DNA of 64,000 nucleotides, taken from NCBI RefSeq assembly GCF_022132145.1, contig NZ_JAJISP010000001.1, positions 1,240,001 through 1,304,000 of the forward strand, written 5' to 3'. Under the pieces are notes generated by a model. That model did not search any database. It saw only the letters and a list, made by a program, of their open reading frames with translations, and had not been told where the DNA came from. Each line of letters opens with the position of its first letter. The first letter of the stretch is position 1. A program made the translations under genes and the position numbers. Source of the DNA: Pseudomonas sp. MMS21 TM103 (GTDB lineage Bacteria > Pseudomonadota > Gammaproteobacteria > Pseudomonadales > Pseudomonadaceae). Of this stretch, positions 55,394 through 63,502 are shown one piece after another.

Positions 55394-56305
55394 TTAGCCG
55401 GTAGTGCGCCGACGGGTCTGGCGGCGACCGCGGGCCTCGCTGCCATCGGCGCCAATGGCCGGCGCCTCGCGGAACTTCTTGATCCAGCGCATGCAGTCCG
55501 GATCGTGGCCCATCATCACGTCGGCGCCCATGATCGCGGCCATGATCTCTTCGTGCAGCGGGTTGGTGATCGCCGACGTCAGGCCGGAGGCGATCGCCAT
55601 GCTCATGAAGGCCGCATTGATGCCGTTGCGGTTGGGCAGGCCGAAGCTGACGTTGGAGGCGCCGCAGGTGGTGTTGACCTTCAGCTCGCGCTGCAGGCGG
55701 TAGCACAGCTCGAAGACCTGGCGGCCGGCGTTGCCCACCGCGCCGATCGGCATGACCAACGGATCGACTACCACGTCGCAGGCGGGGATACCGTGGTCGG
55801 CGGCGCGCTCGACGATCTTCTTGGCGATGCCGAAGCGCACGTTGGGATCGTGGGAGATGCCGGTTTCGTCGTTGCTGATGGCGACCACGGCGGCGCCGTA
55901 TTTCTTCACCAGCGGCAGCACCCGCTCCAGGCTTTCGTCCTCGCCGGTGACCGAGTTGACCAGGGGCTTGCCCTGGTACACCGCCAGGCCCGCTTCCAGG
56001 GCGGCGATGATCGAGGAGTCGATGCACAGCGGCACGTCGGTCAGCGACTGCACCAGCTGGATGGTCTTGGCCAGGATGGCCGGCTCGTCCGCCAGCGGGA
56101 TGCCGGCGTTGACGTCGAGCATGTGCGCGCCCGCCGCCAGCTGGGCCTGGACATCCTCGACCACCCGGGAGAAATCGCCGGCGGCCATTTCCGCCGCCAG
56201 CAGCTTGCGACCCGTGGGGTTGATGCGCTCGCCGATGACCACGAAGGGGCGTTCGAAGCCGATCACCACTTCCTTCTTGAGCGAGCTGATGATGGTATCT
56301 GTCAT
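55394..56305 (-). CDS. Methylcorrinoid:tetrahydrofolate methyltransferase (pterin-binding, MtgA/MetH-like)
   Basis: A 303-residue TIM-barrel protein of the pterin-binding family. FVVIGERINPTGRKLLAAEM at the start, AGAHMLDVNAGIPLADEP, CIDSSIIAALEAGL and CGASNVSFGLPNRNGINAAF match the MetH/AcsE/MtgA folate site. It should move the methyl group from the methylcorrinoid protein to tetrahydrofolate. The basic tail (RGRRQTRRRTTG) is unusual. Dihydropteroate synthase is an alternative family member but context rules strongly for methyl transfer. Confidence 0.87.
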   Translation of the reverse strand: MTDTIISSLKKEVVIGFERPFVVIGERINPTGRKLLAAEMAAGDFSRVVEDVQAQLAAGAHMLDVNAGIPLADEPAILAKTIQLVQSLTDVPLCIDSSIIAALEAGLAVYQGKPLVNSVTGEDESLERVLPLVKKYGAAVVAISNDETGISHDPNVRFGIAKKIVERAADHGIPACDVVVDPLVMPIGAVGNAGRQVFELCYRLQRELKVNTTCGASNVSFGLPNRNGINAAFMSMAIASGLTSAITNPLHEEIMAAIMGADVMMGHDPDCMRWIKKFREAPAIGADGSEARGRRQTRRRTTG

Positions 56306-56341
56306 GACACTTCCTCGAATGATTGCAGTGGTTGCCAGGAA

Positions 56342-57406
56342 TTAATCGTGTCGCGGTTGCTCGGCGTGCCCGAGCGCATCCGGCGACTGCGGATTGAGCT
56401 GCGCCGGGTTGTCACGCCCCGGGTACCAGGGCACCCGCCCTTCGAGTACGCCGGTGGCCTGGATGATCTCGGCCACGGTTTCCTCCTGGCGGTAAGCCAT
56501 GATGTGGGCACCGCTGACGCCCTTGATCTCGCGAATCTCCTGCAGCAGATCCATGCACAGGCGCTTGCCCTCTTCCTTCTGCTTGGTGGCGCCCTGCAGG
56601 CGCTTGATGACCGCATCCGGGATATGCACGCCGGGAACGTTTTCGCGGATCCACAGGGCACTCCTGGCCGAGGCCAGCGGCCCCACGCCGACCAGGATGT
56701 ACACCCGGTTCGGACCTTCCAGCAGGCCGAGGTCGTTGACCTTGGACATGAACGGCTTGAGCAGGTCGATATCGAAGCAATACTGGGTCTGGAAGAACTG
56801 CGCGCCGGCCGCGACCTTCTTCGCCAGGCGGTGCGGGCGCCAGTCGTAGGGCGGCACGAAGGGGTTCTCGGCGGCGCCGAGGAACACCCGCGGCGGCATC
56901 TCGATCTTGCGCCCGCTCTGGAAGCGGCAGTCGTCGCGCATGCCGCGGGCGATCTCCAGCAGCGACAGCGAGTCCAGGTCGAACACCGGCTTGGCCTGGG
57001 GATGGTCGCCGGCCTGAACGCCGTCGCCGGTCAGGCAGAGGATGTTGCACGCGCCCATCGCCGCGGCGCCGAGGATCTCGCCCTGGATGGCGATGCGGTT
57101 ACGGTCGCGACAGGAGATCTGCATGATGGTGGCGTAGCCGACCCGGGTCAGCAGCGAGCACACGCCGACGCTGGACATATGGCAGTTGGCCCCCGAGCCG
57201 TCGGTGGCGTTGATCGCATCGACATAGCCATCGAAGATCGCCGCGCGCTTGAGTACCTCGGCCGGATCGGCCGAGTCCGGCGGATCGAGTTCGGAGGTGA
57301 CGGCAAACTTGCCGGCGCGCAGCACCCGCTCCAGGCGCCCGGGCGATACATGGCCGGGAAGGATCGGTAGTGAATAGCCGGGAACCGGCTCGTCGTCGAA
57401 TCTCAT
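56342..57406 (-). CDS. metF: Methylenetetrahydrofolate reductase (MetF family, MetV-linked type)
   Basis: A 354-residue TIM-barrel flavoprotein. FAVTSELDPPDSADPAEVLKR, ANCHMSSVGVCSLLTRVGY, CNILCLTGDGVQAGDHPQAK and FFQTQYCFDID are MTHFR motifs. It is longer than E. coli MetF and, like the acetogen enzyme, is paired with a separate MetV gene (overlap of 4 bases). Here the likely direction is oxidation of methyl-THF to methylene-THF. A housekeeping MetF is probably encoded elsewhere. Confidence 0.87.
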   Translation of the reverse strand: MRFDDEPVPGYSLPILPGHVSPGRLERVLRAGKFAVTSELDPPDSADPAEVLKRAAIFDGYVDAINATDGSGANCHMSSVGVCSLLTRVGYATIMQISCRDRNRIAIQGEILGAAAMGACNILCLTGDGVQAGDHPQAKPVFDLDSLSLLEIARGMRDDCRFQSGRKIEMPPRVFLGAAENPFVPPYDWRPHRLAKKVAAGAQFFQTQYCFDIDLLKPFMSKVNDLGLLEGPNRVYILVGVGPLASARSALWIRENVPGVHIPDAVIKRLQGATKQKEEGKRLCMDLLQEIREIKGVSGAHIMAYRQEETVAEIIQATGVLEGRVPWYPGRDNPAQLNPQSPDALGHAEQPRHD

Positions 57407-57870
57407 TGGTCGCCTCTGTTGTCCTCTTGCACCTGTTGACGGACCACGCTCAACCAGGACGAGGTGCCCTTGAGACGGTAGTCGACCGGTTGCTGCACCA
57501 CATGGATGCGCTCACCCTCACGCATGTTGCGACTGCCGGACCAGGCCTCGACCCAGACGCACTTCATCTCCGGCTTCACTTCGCAATGGCCATTGCTGCG
57601 CACGCCGCCGCAGGGGCCGTTGCGCAGGGTCTTCGGGCAGTTCATCGGGCACGACATGCCGGTCGAACTGAGCACGCACTTGCCGCACATCTGGCAGTCG
57701 AACAGCAGGCCCTTGACGCCCTTCTCGACGACGCGCATGGGCCCCTCGACCCGCGCATAGCCCAGGCGCCGCCAGAGCGGATGCAGCTTGACCAGCAGCG
57801 GCTCGAAGTGGAGGTAGAGGCTTTCGAACAATCTGGAATGGCGGACCACCCAGCGACGAACCTTGTACAT
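57403..57870 (-). CDS. metV: MetV-like methylenetetrahydrofolate reductase C-terminal domain protein
   Basis: A 155-residue cysteine-rich protein. CQMCGKCVLSSTGMSCPMNC followed by PKTLRNGPCGGVRSNGHCEV carries about nine cysteines and is the MTHFR_C (MetV) signature, which binds a metal or iron-sulphur centre in acetogens and links MetF to its electron partner. Its stop overlaps the MetF start. In this cluster it probably takes electrons from MetF during methyl oxidation (inference). Confidence 0.86.
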   Translation of the reverse strand: MYKVRRWVVRHSRLFESLYLHFEPLLVKLHPLWRRLGYARVEGPMRVVEKGVKGLLFDCQMCGKCVLSSTGMSCPMNCPKTLRNGPCGGVRSNGHCEVKPEMKCVWVEAWSGSRNMREGERIHVVQQPVDYRLKGTSSWLSVVRQQVQEDNRGDQ

Positions 57871-57955
57871 GGCAGATATCCTGGCTCGTGAAACAGCGTT
57901 GTTGTCTTGCCTGGCGCGGCGCTCACCCTGTGGCCGCCGGCGCTCGGCCAGCCGG

Positions 57956-58267
57956 TCAGGCTTGCGGATCAGGCGTCAGCCCCTTGTTCCTGATCAGCCG
58001 GTCCAGGTCATCGTCGCTAAAGCGTTGTTCTATCCGCGCGGCCTCGGCCTCGGCTTCGGCCTGCAGGTCGTCGCCGCAGGCCCTGGGCTCGGAGCGCTTC
58101 CAGTCGGCCAGATAGGCATCCGAGCTGCCCTTGCCGGCGCGCATGGCCGCACGGTCGACGGCTTCCTGAAAGCGCCGGGACAGCTGCACCCGCGCAGTCT
58201 TGCGGCCCTGCTTGACGATGATCTGCGCCGGGATGTCGCGCCAGGACACGATGATCAGTTGGGTCAT
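57956..58267 (-). CDS. Virulence-factor family small protein
   Basis: A 103-residue protein, MTQLIIVSWRDIPAQIIVKQ followed by GRKTARVQLSRRFQEAVDRA, which resembles the family named virulence factor (PF13769-like, from memory). The label is historical and nothing here shows virulence. It has an acidic helical C-terminal half. Its start overlaps the DUF1638 stop (ATGA). Conserved company with corrinoid methyltransferase genes suggests a role in methyl transfer or corrinoid maturation, unknown. Confidence 0.75.
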   Translation of the reverse strand: MTQLIIVSWRDIPAQIIVKQGRKTARVQLSRRFQEAVDRAAMRAGKGSSDAYLADWKRSEPRACGDDLQAEAEAEAARIEQRFSDDDLDRLIRNKGLTPDPQA

Positions 58268-58854
58268 TGCTCTTCCCCTTCGATTAAGCGCACCAGTGAA
58301 GCCTGCAGATCGCCGTAGCCGGTATGGCGGTACTCGAAGGCGAGGCCGAGCTGCTCGGCGGCGCGTTCGGCGGCCTGCAGCAGCGCCGGGTCCTCGCGTT
58401 GCGCCAGGTACACCAGGCGCCGGTAGTGGCCGAAATACATCGAGGCCAGCTGCGGGTGCCGATCGATGCCCAACTCGCGCATGACCAGCCGATCGAAATG
58501 CCGCGCGAGGAAATCGGTCAGGTAGAAGGTGCCGGGCTCGGCCGCGGCAAGTTCGGCAAAGACCCGCTCGCCCGCGTAGAACTCGTAGCAGTGGGCGCCC
58601 GGCAGGCGCTCCACGCCATGATCGCGCAGCACCTGGTCGAGGCGCCCGCCGGTGCCGCAATCGGCATAGGCGACGAACACCTGCTCGCGCGTGCGATCGA
58701 CTTCGCCGAGCTTGTCCTGCACCGCCCCGGCAATCCGCTCGGGGTGGTTATGCAAGTCGGCCGGCAGGCACTGCAGGCGCACCTGCTGCCAGCCATTGGC
58801 GGCGACCAGGGCATTGATTTCCCTGGCCAGGGCACCGCAGGCGATGATCAGCAC
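58264..58854 (-). CDS. DUF1638 protein
   Basis: A 196-residue protein, start taken as a GTG (VLIIACGALAREINALVAAN). LPADLHNHPERIAGAV, FVAYADCGTGGRLDQVL and GAHCYEFYAG are DUF1638 motifs with conserved Cys and His that could bind metal or corrinoid. The GTG lies 17 bases after the corrinoid-protein stop; no strong ribosome site, so translational coupling is likely. DUF1638 genes are found with methylamine-type corrinoid methyltransferases; role unknown. Confidence 0.75.
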   Translation of the reverse strand: MLIIACGALAREINALVAANGWQQVRLQCLPADLHNHPERIAGAVQDKLGEVDRTREQVFVAYADCGTGGRLDQVLRDHGVERLPGAHCYEFYAGERVFAELAAAEPGTFYLTDFLARHFDRLVMRELGIDRHPQLASMYFGHYRRLVYLAQREDPALLQAAERAAEQLGLAFEYRHTGYGDLQASLVRLIEGEEQ

Positions 58855-58871
58855 GGCAGCGGGCTCGGGGC

Positions 58872-59570
58872 TCAGGCCGCGCGCCGTCTGGCGATCAATT
58901 CCTTGGCCATGTCCACGGCGACGCCGGCGTCGCGGCAGTAGGCATCGGCGCCGATCGCCTTGCCGAACTCCTCGTTGAGCGGCGCCCCGCCGACCATCAC
59001 GATGTAGTCGTCGCGCAGGCCTTTTTCCACCAGGGTGTCGATCACCACCTTCATGTAGGACATGGTGGTGGTCAGCAGCGCCGACAGCCCGAGGATGTCC
59101 GGCTTGTGCTTTTCCAGGGCCTCGATATAGGTTTCCACCGGGATGTTGATGCCGATGTCGATGACCTCGAAACCGGCGCCTTCCATCATCATGCACACCA
59201 GGTTCTTGCCGATGTCATGGATGTCGCCCTTGACCGTGCCGATCACGATCTTGCCGACCGATTCGGCGCCGGACTGGGTCAGCAGCGGACGCAACACCTC
59301 CATCCCGCCCTTCATGGCGTTGGCCGCCATCAGCACCTCCGGGACGAACAGGATGCCGTCGCGGAAGTCGACGCCGACGATGGTCATGCCGCCGACCAGG
59401 GCCTCGTCCAGCACCTTGCCGGCCGTCCAGCCGCGCGCCAGGAGAATCTCGGTGCCTTCCACGACCTCGTCGCGCAGGCCGTTGTAGAGGTCATCGTGGA
59501 TCTGTTCGACGAGCTCATCGTCGGGCAGGTCGTTAAGATCAAAATCTTCTTCGCTAAACTGATCAGTCAT
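58872..59570 (-). CDS. Methyltransferase corrinoid-binding protein (MtbC/MttC/MtgC family)
   Basis: A 232-residue B12-binding protein. N-terminal four-helix cap domain (~20-105; VPEVLMAANAMKGGMEVLRP) and a Rossmann-like cobalamin domain with the lower-ligand motif GDIHDIGKNLV (His ~ residue 126) and GLSALLTTTMSYMKVVID. It carries the methyl group between MttB-type and pterin methyltransferases. GGGGAG lies nine bases before the ATG. First gene of the leftward operon, downstream of the Anr box. Confidence 0.92.
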   Translation of the reverse strand: MTDQFSEEDFDLNDLPDDELVEQIHDDLYNGLRDEVVEGTEILLARGWTAGKVLDEALVGGMTIVGVDFRDGILFVPEVLMAANAMKGGMEVLRPLLTQSGAESVGKIVIGTVKGDIHDIGKNLVCMMMEGAGFEVIDIGINIPVETYIEALEKHKPDILGLSALLTTTMSYMKVVIDTLVEKGLRDDYIVMVGGAPLNEEFGKAIGADAYCRDAGVAVDMAKELIARRRAA

Positions 59571-59738
59571 GGCGATTGACTCCCCGATAGCTGGGTCTGG
59601 ATGGTACCTGGCGGCGGTGTTCTGCCTGCAGCGTAGGATCAGCCCGATTATTCGATAACCATCAAGGCGACTCGGACATACCCATCAACGACCCGCCACC
59701 GGGCAACTTTCAGGATTTACCAGAAACCCGATAAAACC

Positions 59739-59752
59739 TTGATCTGGATCAA
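59739..59752. promoter_or_regulatory. Anr/FNR box in the divergent mtg promoter region
   Basis: TTGATCTGGATCAA matches TTGAT-N4-ATCAA perfectly. It lies between the leftward corrinoid operon (start 59570) and rightward purU (start 59934) in a 363-base gap, so one site could serve either or both promoters. It suggests induction when oxygen is low. Confidence 0.75.
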
Positions 59753-59933
59753 TTTTTCCTAAAAATCAGCGACCTAGCGAGGTCGCAGAAGCGACGGCGA
59801 GCGTCGTCTTTGGGAAATTGCCCCCGCTATTGGCGAGTAGATTTCAAGACTCCGAAGCGAGCGCCGCTCCTGCCCTTTCCGCGCATCGCCAAGTCCGTCC
59901 GACCAACCAGAGACGCGTTGTCAGGGGGATGAA

Positions 59934-60809
59934 ATGTCCGTAATGACCGAAGGAAAGAACATCTATGTGCTGAAGGCCAGCTGCAAGGGCGCCATCGGAA
60001 CGGTGTCGAGAATCTCCACCTTCCTCGCCCAGCACCGCTGCTACATCATGGAAATGGCCCAGTTCGATCAGATCTCCAGCGGTAACTTCTTCGTTCGCGT
60101 GGTGTTCTCGACCACCCCGGGCGAAACCCCCTCCTTCCAGGTGCTCAAGGACAGCTTCCCCGCCGTGGCCGAGCTGGATGGCCTGGAGTGGGAGATGCAC
60201 GACACCCTGACCCCGCCCAAGGTGCTGATTGCCGTCTCCAAGTTCGATCACTGCCTGGACGACCTGCTCTATCGCCAGCGCACCGGCGAAATCAAGATGG
60301 AGATTCCGGCCATCGTCTCCAACCACCCCGACCTCAAGCCGCTGGCCGACTGGCACGGCATTCCCTACCACCACCTGCCGCTGACGCCGGACAACAAGGC
60401 CGTCCAGGAAGCCAGGCTGCTGGAGATCATCGAGGAGACGGGCGCCGACCTGGTGGTGCTGGCGCGCTACATGCAAATCCTCTCCGAGGACCTGTGCGAC
60501 CAGCTGGCCGGCCGGGCGATCAACATCCACCACTCGTTCCTGCCTGGCTTCAAGGGCGCCAAACCCTATCACCAGGCCTTCGAGCGCGGGGTAAAACTGA
60601 TCGGCGCGACCGCCCACTACGTGACCTCCGACCTCGACGAGGGCCCGATCATCGAACAGATCGTCGAGCGCGTGGACCACACCTACAGCGCCGAGCAGCT
60701 CGCCGCCGTCGGCCGCGATGCGGAGAACCTGGCGTTGTCGCGGGCGGTGCGCTTCCACCTGGAACATCGAGTGTTCATCAACGGCCATACCACCGTGGTG
60801 TTTCGCTGA
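59934..60809 (+). CDS. purU: Formyltetrahydrofolate deformylase
   Basis: A 291-residue enzyme hydrolysing 10-formyl-THF to THF and formate. N-terminal ACT domain (~8-85; [20 protein letters not shown]) and C-terminal formyltransferase-fold domain with catalytic Asn-His-Asp pattern ([37 protein letters not shown]). GGGGGATGAA before the ATG. It is the first gene of the rightward purU-folD-mttB operon, placing it as the last step of methyl-group oxidation. Confidence 0.92.
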   Translation: MSVMTEGKNIYVLKASCKGAIGTVSRISTFLAQHRCYIMEMAQFDQISSGNFFVRVVFSTTPGETPSFQVLKDSFPAVAELDGLEWEMHDTLTPPKVLIAVSKFDHCLDDLLYRQRTGEIKMEIPAIVSNHPDLKPLADWHGIPYHHLPLTPDNKAVQEARLLEIIEETGADLVVLARYMQILSEDLCDQLAGRAINIHHSFLPGFKGAKPYHQAFERGVKLIGATAHYVTSDLDEGPIIEQIVERVDHTYSAEQLAAVGRDAENLALSRAVRFHLEHRVFINGHTTVVFR

Positions 60810-60880
60810 CGCCGGCCCGCCAACGCGCCGACGCCAAGCCACACCCGCTCTCCACGCCGGACCCAGACAGGGGCTCACCC

Positions 60881-61795
60881 ATGGCAACAATCATCGATGG
60901 CAAGGCTTATGCGGCGCGCCTGCGCGCGGAAATCGGCCACCAGGTCCGCAAGCTGCGCGAACAGCATTTCGTCACCCCGGGGCTGGCGGTGATCCTGGTC
61001 GGCGAAGACCCGGCCAGCCAGATCTATGTCAGAAACAAGGCGACCCAGGCGCGCGAAGCCGAGATGTCGTCTTTCGAATACCGCCTGGCCTATGGCGTGC
61101 CGCAAGAGCAGGTACTCGAACTCATCGAGCGTCTGAACCAGGATCCGGCCGTGCACGGGATTCTGGTGCAGTTGCCCTTGCCGCCACAGGTCGACCCGGA
61201 GCGGGTGATCACCGCCATCCGCCCGGACAAGGACATCGATGGCTTCCACCCACTCAATGTCGGCGCGCTGGCCACTGGCGGCAAGGGCATAGTGCCCTGC
61301 ACGCCACTGGGTTGCCTGATGCTGCTCAAGCACCACCTCGGCGACTTGAGCGGCCTGCACGCCCTGGTGCTGGGGCGCTCCAACATCGTCGGCAAACCCA
61401 TGGCCAGCCTGCTGCTCAATGCGGACTGCACGGTGACCATCGCCCACTCACGCACCCGCAATCTGCAGGCCGAGTGCCACCGCGCGGACATCCTGGTGGC
61501 TGCGGTCGGGCGACCGCGACTGGTTCCCGGGCACTGGATCAAGCCAGGGGCTACAGTCATCGATGTCGGCATCAACCGCATCGAGGAGCAAGGCAAGACC
61601 CTGCTGGTGGGCGACGTGGATTTCGACTCGGCACGCGGCGTGGCGGGCGCCATCACCCCGGTTCCCGGTGGCGTCGGCCCCATGACGATCGCCTGCCTGC
61701 TGCTCAATACGCTCGAAGCCGCCTGCCAGCAGAACGGCATCGTCTTCCCCTCCGGCATCATGCAAGCCGCCTGGGGCAGCGCGCAGAGCAACTAG
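60881..61795 (+). CDS. folD: Bifunctional methylenetetrahydrofolate dehydrogenase/cyclohydrolase
   Basis: A 304-residue Fol[21 protein letters not shown] (substrate Tyr and Lys pocket), [35 protein letters not shown], the nucleotide motif [15 protein letters not shown] and [16 protein letters not shown] are all intact. It converts methylene-THF to 10-formyl-THF, linking MetF to PurU. It follows purU by 71 bases. A second, housekeeping folD is likely elsewhere. Confidence 0.93.
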   Translation: MATIIDGKAYAARLRAEIGHQVRKLREQHFVTPGLAVILVGEDPASQIYVRNKATQAREAEMSSFEYRLAYGVPQEQVLELIERLNQDPAVHGILVQLPLPPQVDPERVITAIRPDKDIDGFHPLNVGALATGGKGIVPCTPLGCLMLLKHHLGDLSGLHALVLGRSNIVGKPMASLLLNADCTVTIAHSRTRNLQAECHRADILVAAVGRPRLVPGHWIKPGATVIDVGINRIEEQGKTLLVGDVDFDSARGVAGAITPVPGGVGPMTIACLLLNTLEAACQQNGIVFPSGIMQAAWGSAQSN

Positions 61796-61870
61796 GTCGG
61801 CACAGGGGGTGCCCAGCAACTCCACATACTGACGTCCCGATGACGCAAACAACCGAGGGAGAGTCCGATC

Positions 61871-63427
61871 ATGAGTTCAAATCCCACACGCAGACGCTCA
61901 GGCGGCAGTGAGGCACGTCGCGCGAGCCGGTCCGAAGGTCAGGCCGCACAACCGCCCTACATCACGCGCAACATCCCCTACTACGAGGTGCTCAATGACG
62001 ACGGACTGAGCATCATCGAGAACAACGCCGACACCATCCTCGAAGAGATCGGTATCGATTTTCGCGACGACCCGGAAGCGCTGCAGATCTGGCGCGACGC
62101 CGGCGCCGACGTCCAGGGCGAGCGGGTGCGCATGCCGCGCGGCATGTGCCGCAAGCTGATTCAGGACAACGCCCCGCGCGAGTTCACCCAGCATGCCCGC
62201 AACCCCGCCCGCAGCGTGCGCATCGGCGGCGCCAACACCGTGTTCGTGCCCGCCTACGGTTGCCCCTTCGTCCATGACATAGATCGCGGACGGCGCTACG
62301 GGACCATCGAGGACTTCCGCAACTTCGTCAAACTGGCCTACCTGTCGCCGAGCATCCATCACTCCGGCGGCACCATCTGCGAACCGGTGGACCTGCCGGT
62401 GAACAAGCGCCATCTGGACATGATCTACAGCCACATGAAGTACTCCGACAAGTGCTTCATGGGCTCGGTGACCCACCCGGAGCGGGCCCAGGACACCATC
62501 GAGATGGCCAAGATCCTGTTCGGCGACAACTGGACCGATCCCGACACCGGCAAGCCGAGAACCTGCGTGATCAACCTGATCAACGCCAACTCGCCGATGA
62601 CCTTCGATGACACCATGCTCGGTGCCGCCAAGGTCTATGCCCGCGCCAACCAGGCCTGCATCATCACCCCGTTCATCCTCGCCGGGGCCATGTCGCCGGT
62701 CACCGTGGCCGGGACCGCCGCCCAGAGCCTGGCCGAGGCCCTGGCCGGCATGGCCTTCGTGCAGCTGGTCAACCCGGGCGCCCCGGTGGTACTCGGCAGC
62801 TTCGCCAGCTCCATGTCGATGCAGTCCGGTGCCCCCACCTTCGGCACCCCCGAGCCGGCGCTGGTGCTCTACGTGATGGCCAACCTGGCCCGGCGCCTGG
62901 GCGTGCCGTTCCGTTCCGGCGGCTCCTTCACCGCCTCGAAGATCCCCGATGCCCAGGCGGCCAGCGAGAGCGCCAACACCCTGCTGCCGACCACCCTGGG
63001 CGGGGTCAACTTCGCCCTGCACACCGCCGGCTGGCTCGAGGGTGGCCTGGCCATGGGTTACGAGAAGTTCATCATGGATGCCGACCAGGCCGGCATGATG
63101 CAGACCCTGCTCAAGGGCATCGACCTGTCCGAAAACGGCCAGGCCATGGATGCGATTCGCGAAGTCGGCCCCGGCAAGCACTTCCTCGGCTGCAACCACA
63201 CCCAGCTGAACTTCAAGACGGCCTTCTACCTGTCGCCGATCTGCGACAACAACAGCTTCGAGCAATGGGATGCCGACGGTCGTCTGGACATGGCTCAGCG
63301 CGCCAACGCCCGCTGGAAGAAGCTACTGGCCGACTACCAGCCGCCGGAGCTGGACCCGGCCATCGACGCGGCGCTGCTGGCCTATATCGAGCAACGCAAG
63401 GCGAGCATGCCCGACTCGAACGTGTAG
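61871..63427 (+). CDS. Trimethylamine-methyltransferase-family protein without pyrrolysine (MtgB-like)
   Basis: A 518-residue MttB-superfamily (COG5598) TIM-barrel methyltransferase. The frame is continuous with no in-frame TAG, so it lacks the pyrrolysine of archaeal MttB; such members demethylate quaternary amines (glycine betaine, proline betaine, carnitine are the characterised cases). Visible blocks: YYEVLNDDGLSIIENNADTI, RSVRIGGANTVFVPAYGCPF, HSGGTICEPVDLP and LLKGIDLSENGQAMDAIREV. N-terminal ~28 residues are Arg/Ser-rich. It is the methyl-donor-specific enzyme; substrate cannot be read. Confidence 0.9.
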   Translation: MSSNPTRRRSGGSEARRASRSEGQAAQPPYITRNIPYYEVLNDDGLSIIENNADTILEEIGIDFRDDPEALQIWRDAGADVQGERVRMPRGMCRKLIQDNAPREFTQHARNPARSVRIGGANTVFVPAYGCPFVHDIDRGRRYGTIEDFRNFVKLAYLSPSIHHSGGTICEPVDLPVNKRHLDMIYSHMKYSDKCFMGSVTHPERAQDTIEMAKILFGDNWTDPDTGKPRTCVINLINANSPMTFDDTMLGAAKVYARANQACIITPFILAGAMSPVTVAGTAAQSLAEALAGMAFVQLVNPGAPVVLGSFASSMSMQSGAPTFGTPEPALVLYVMANLARRLGVPFRSGGSFTASKIPDAQAASESANTLLPTTLGGVNFALHTAGWLEGGLAMGYEKFIMDADQAGMMQTLLKGIDLSENGQAMDAIREVGPGKHFLGCNHTQLNFKTAFYLSPICDNNSFEQWDADGRLDMAQRANARWKKLLADYQPPELDPAIDAALLAYIEQRKASMPDSNV

Positions 63428-63446
63428 CCGCTGGCGGCGATGGCAC

Positions 63447-63470
63447 CCAGGCGGCTGTTCGGCCGCCTGG
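63447..63470. terminator. Terminator-like hairpin between mttB and the convergent gene
   Basis: CCAGGCGGC (63447-63455) pairs perfectly with GCCGCCTGG (63462-63470). The rightward side continues TTGCG, only a weak U-tract; it serves the convergent mttB and hydantoinase genes. Confidence 0.6.
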
Positions 63471-63502
63471 TTGCGCTGCCTGGCGACTGATCGTCGTCGC
63501 CC

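Noticed and set aside
53211..57370. Two very long rightward open frames antisense to the RamA, pterin methyltransferase and MetF genes
   Set aside because: No motifs, and the sense strand holds well-recognised genes with good ribosome sites.
59571..59933. Cobalamin riboswitch upstream of the corrinoid operon
   Set aside because: I looked for the conserved B12-box and found nothing like it in the gap; only the Anr box stands out.
61871..63427. Possibility of a pyrrolysine-containing MttB
   Set aside because: The frame has no internal TAG and ends normally with TAG after the family length; no pyl genes are in the window.
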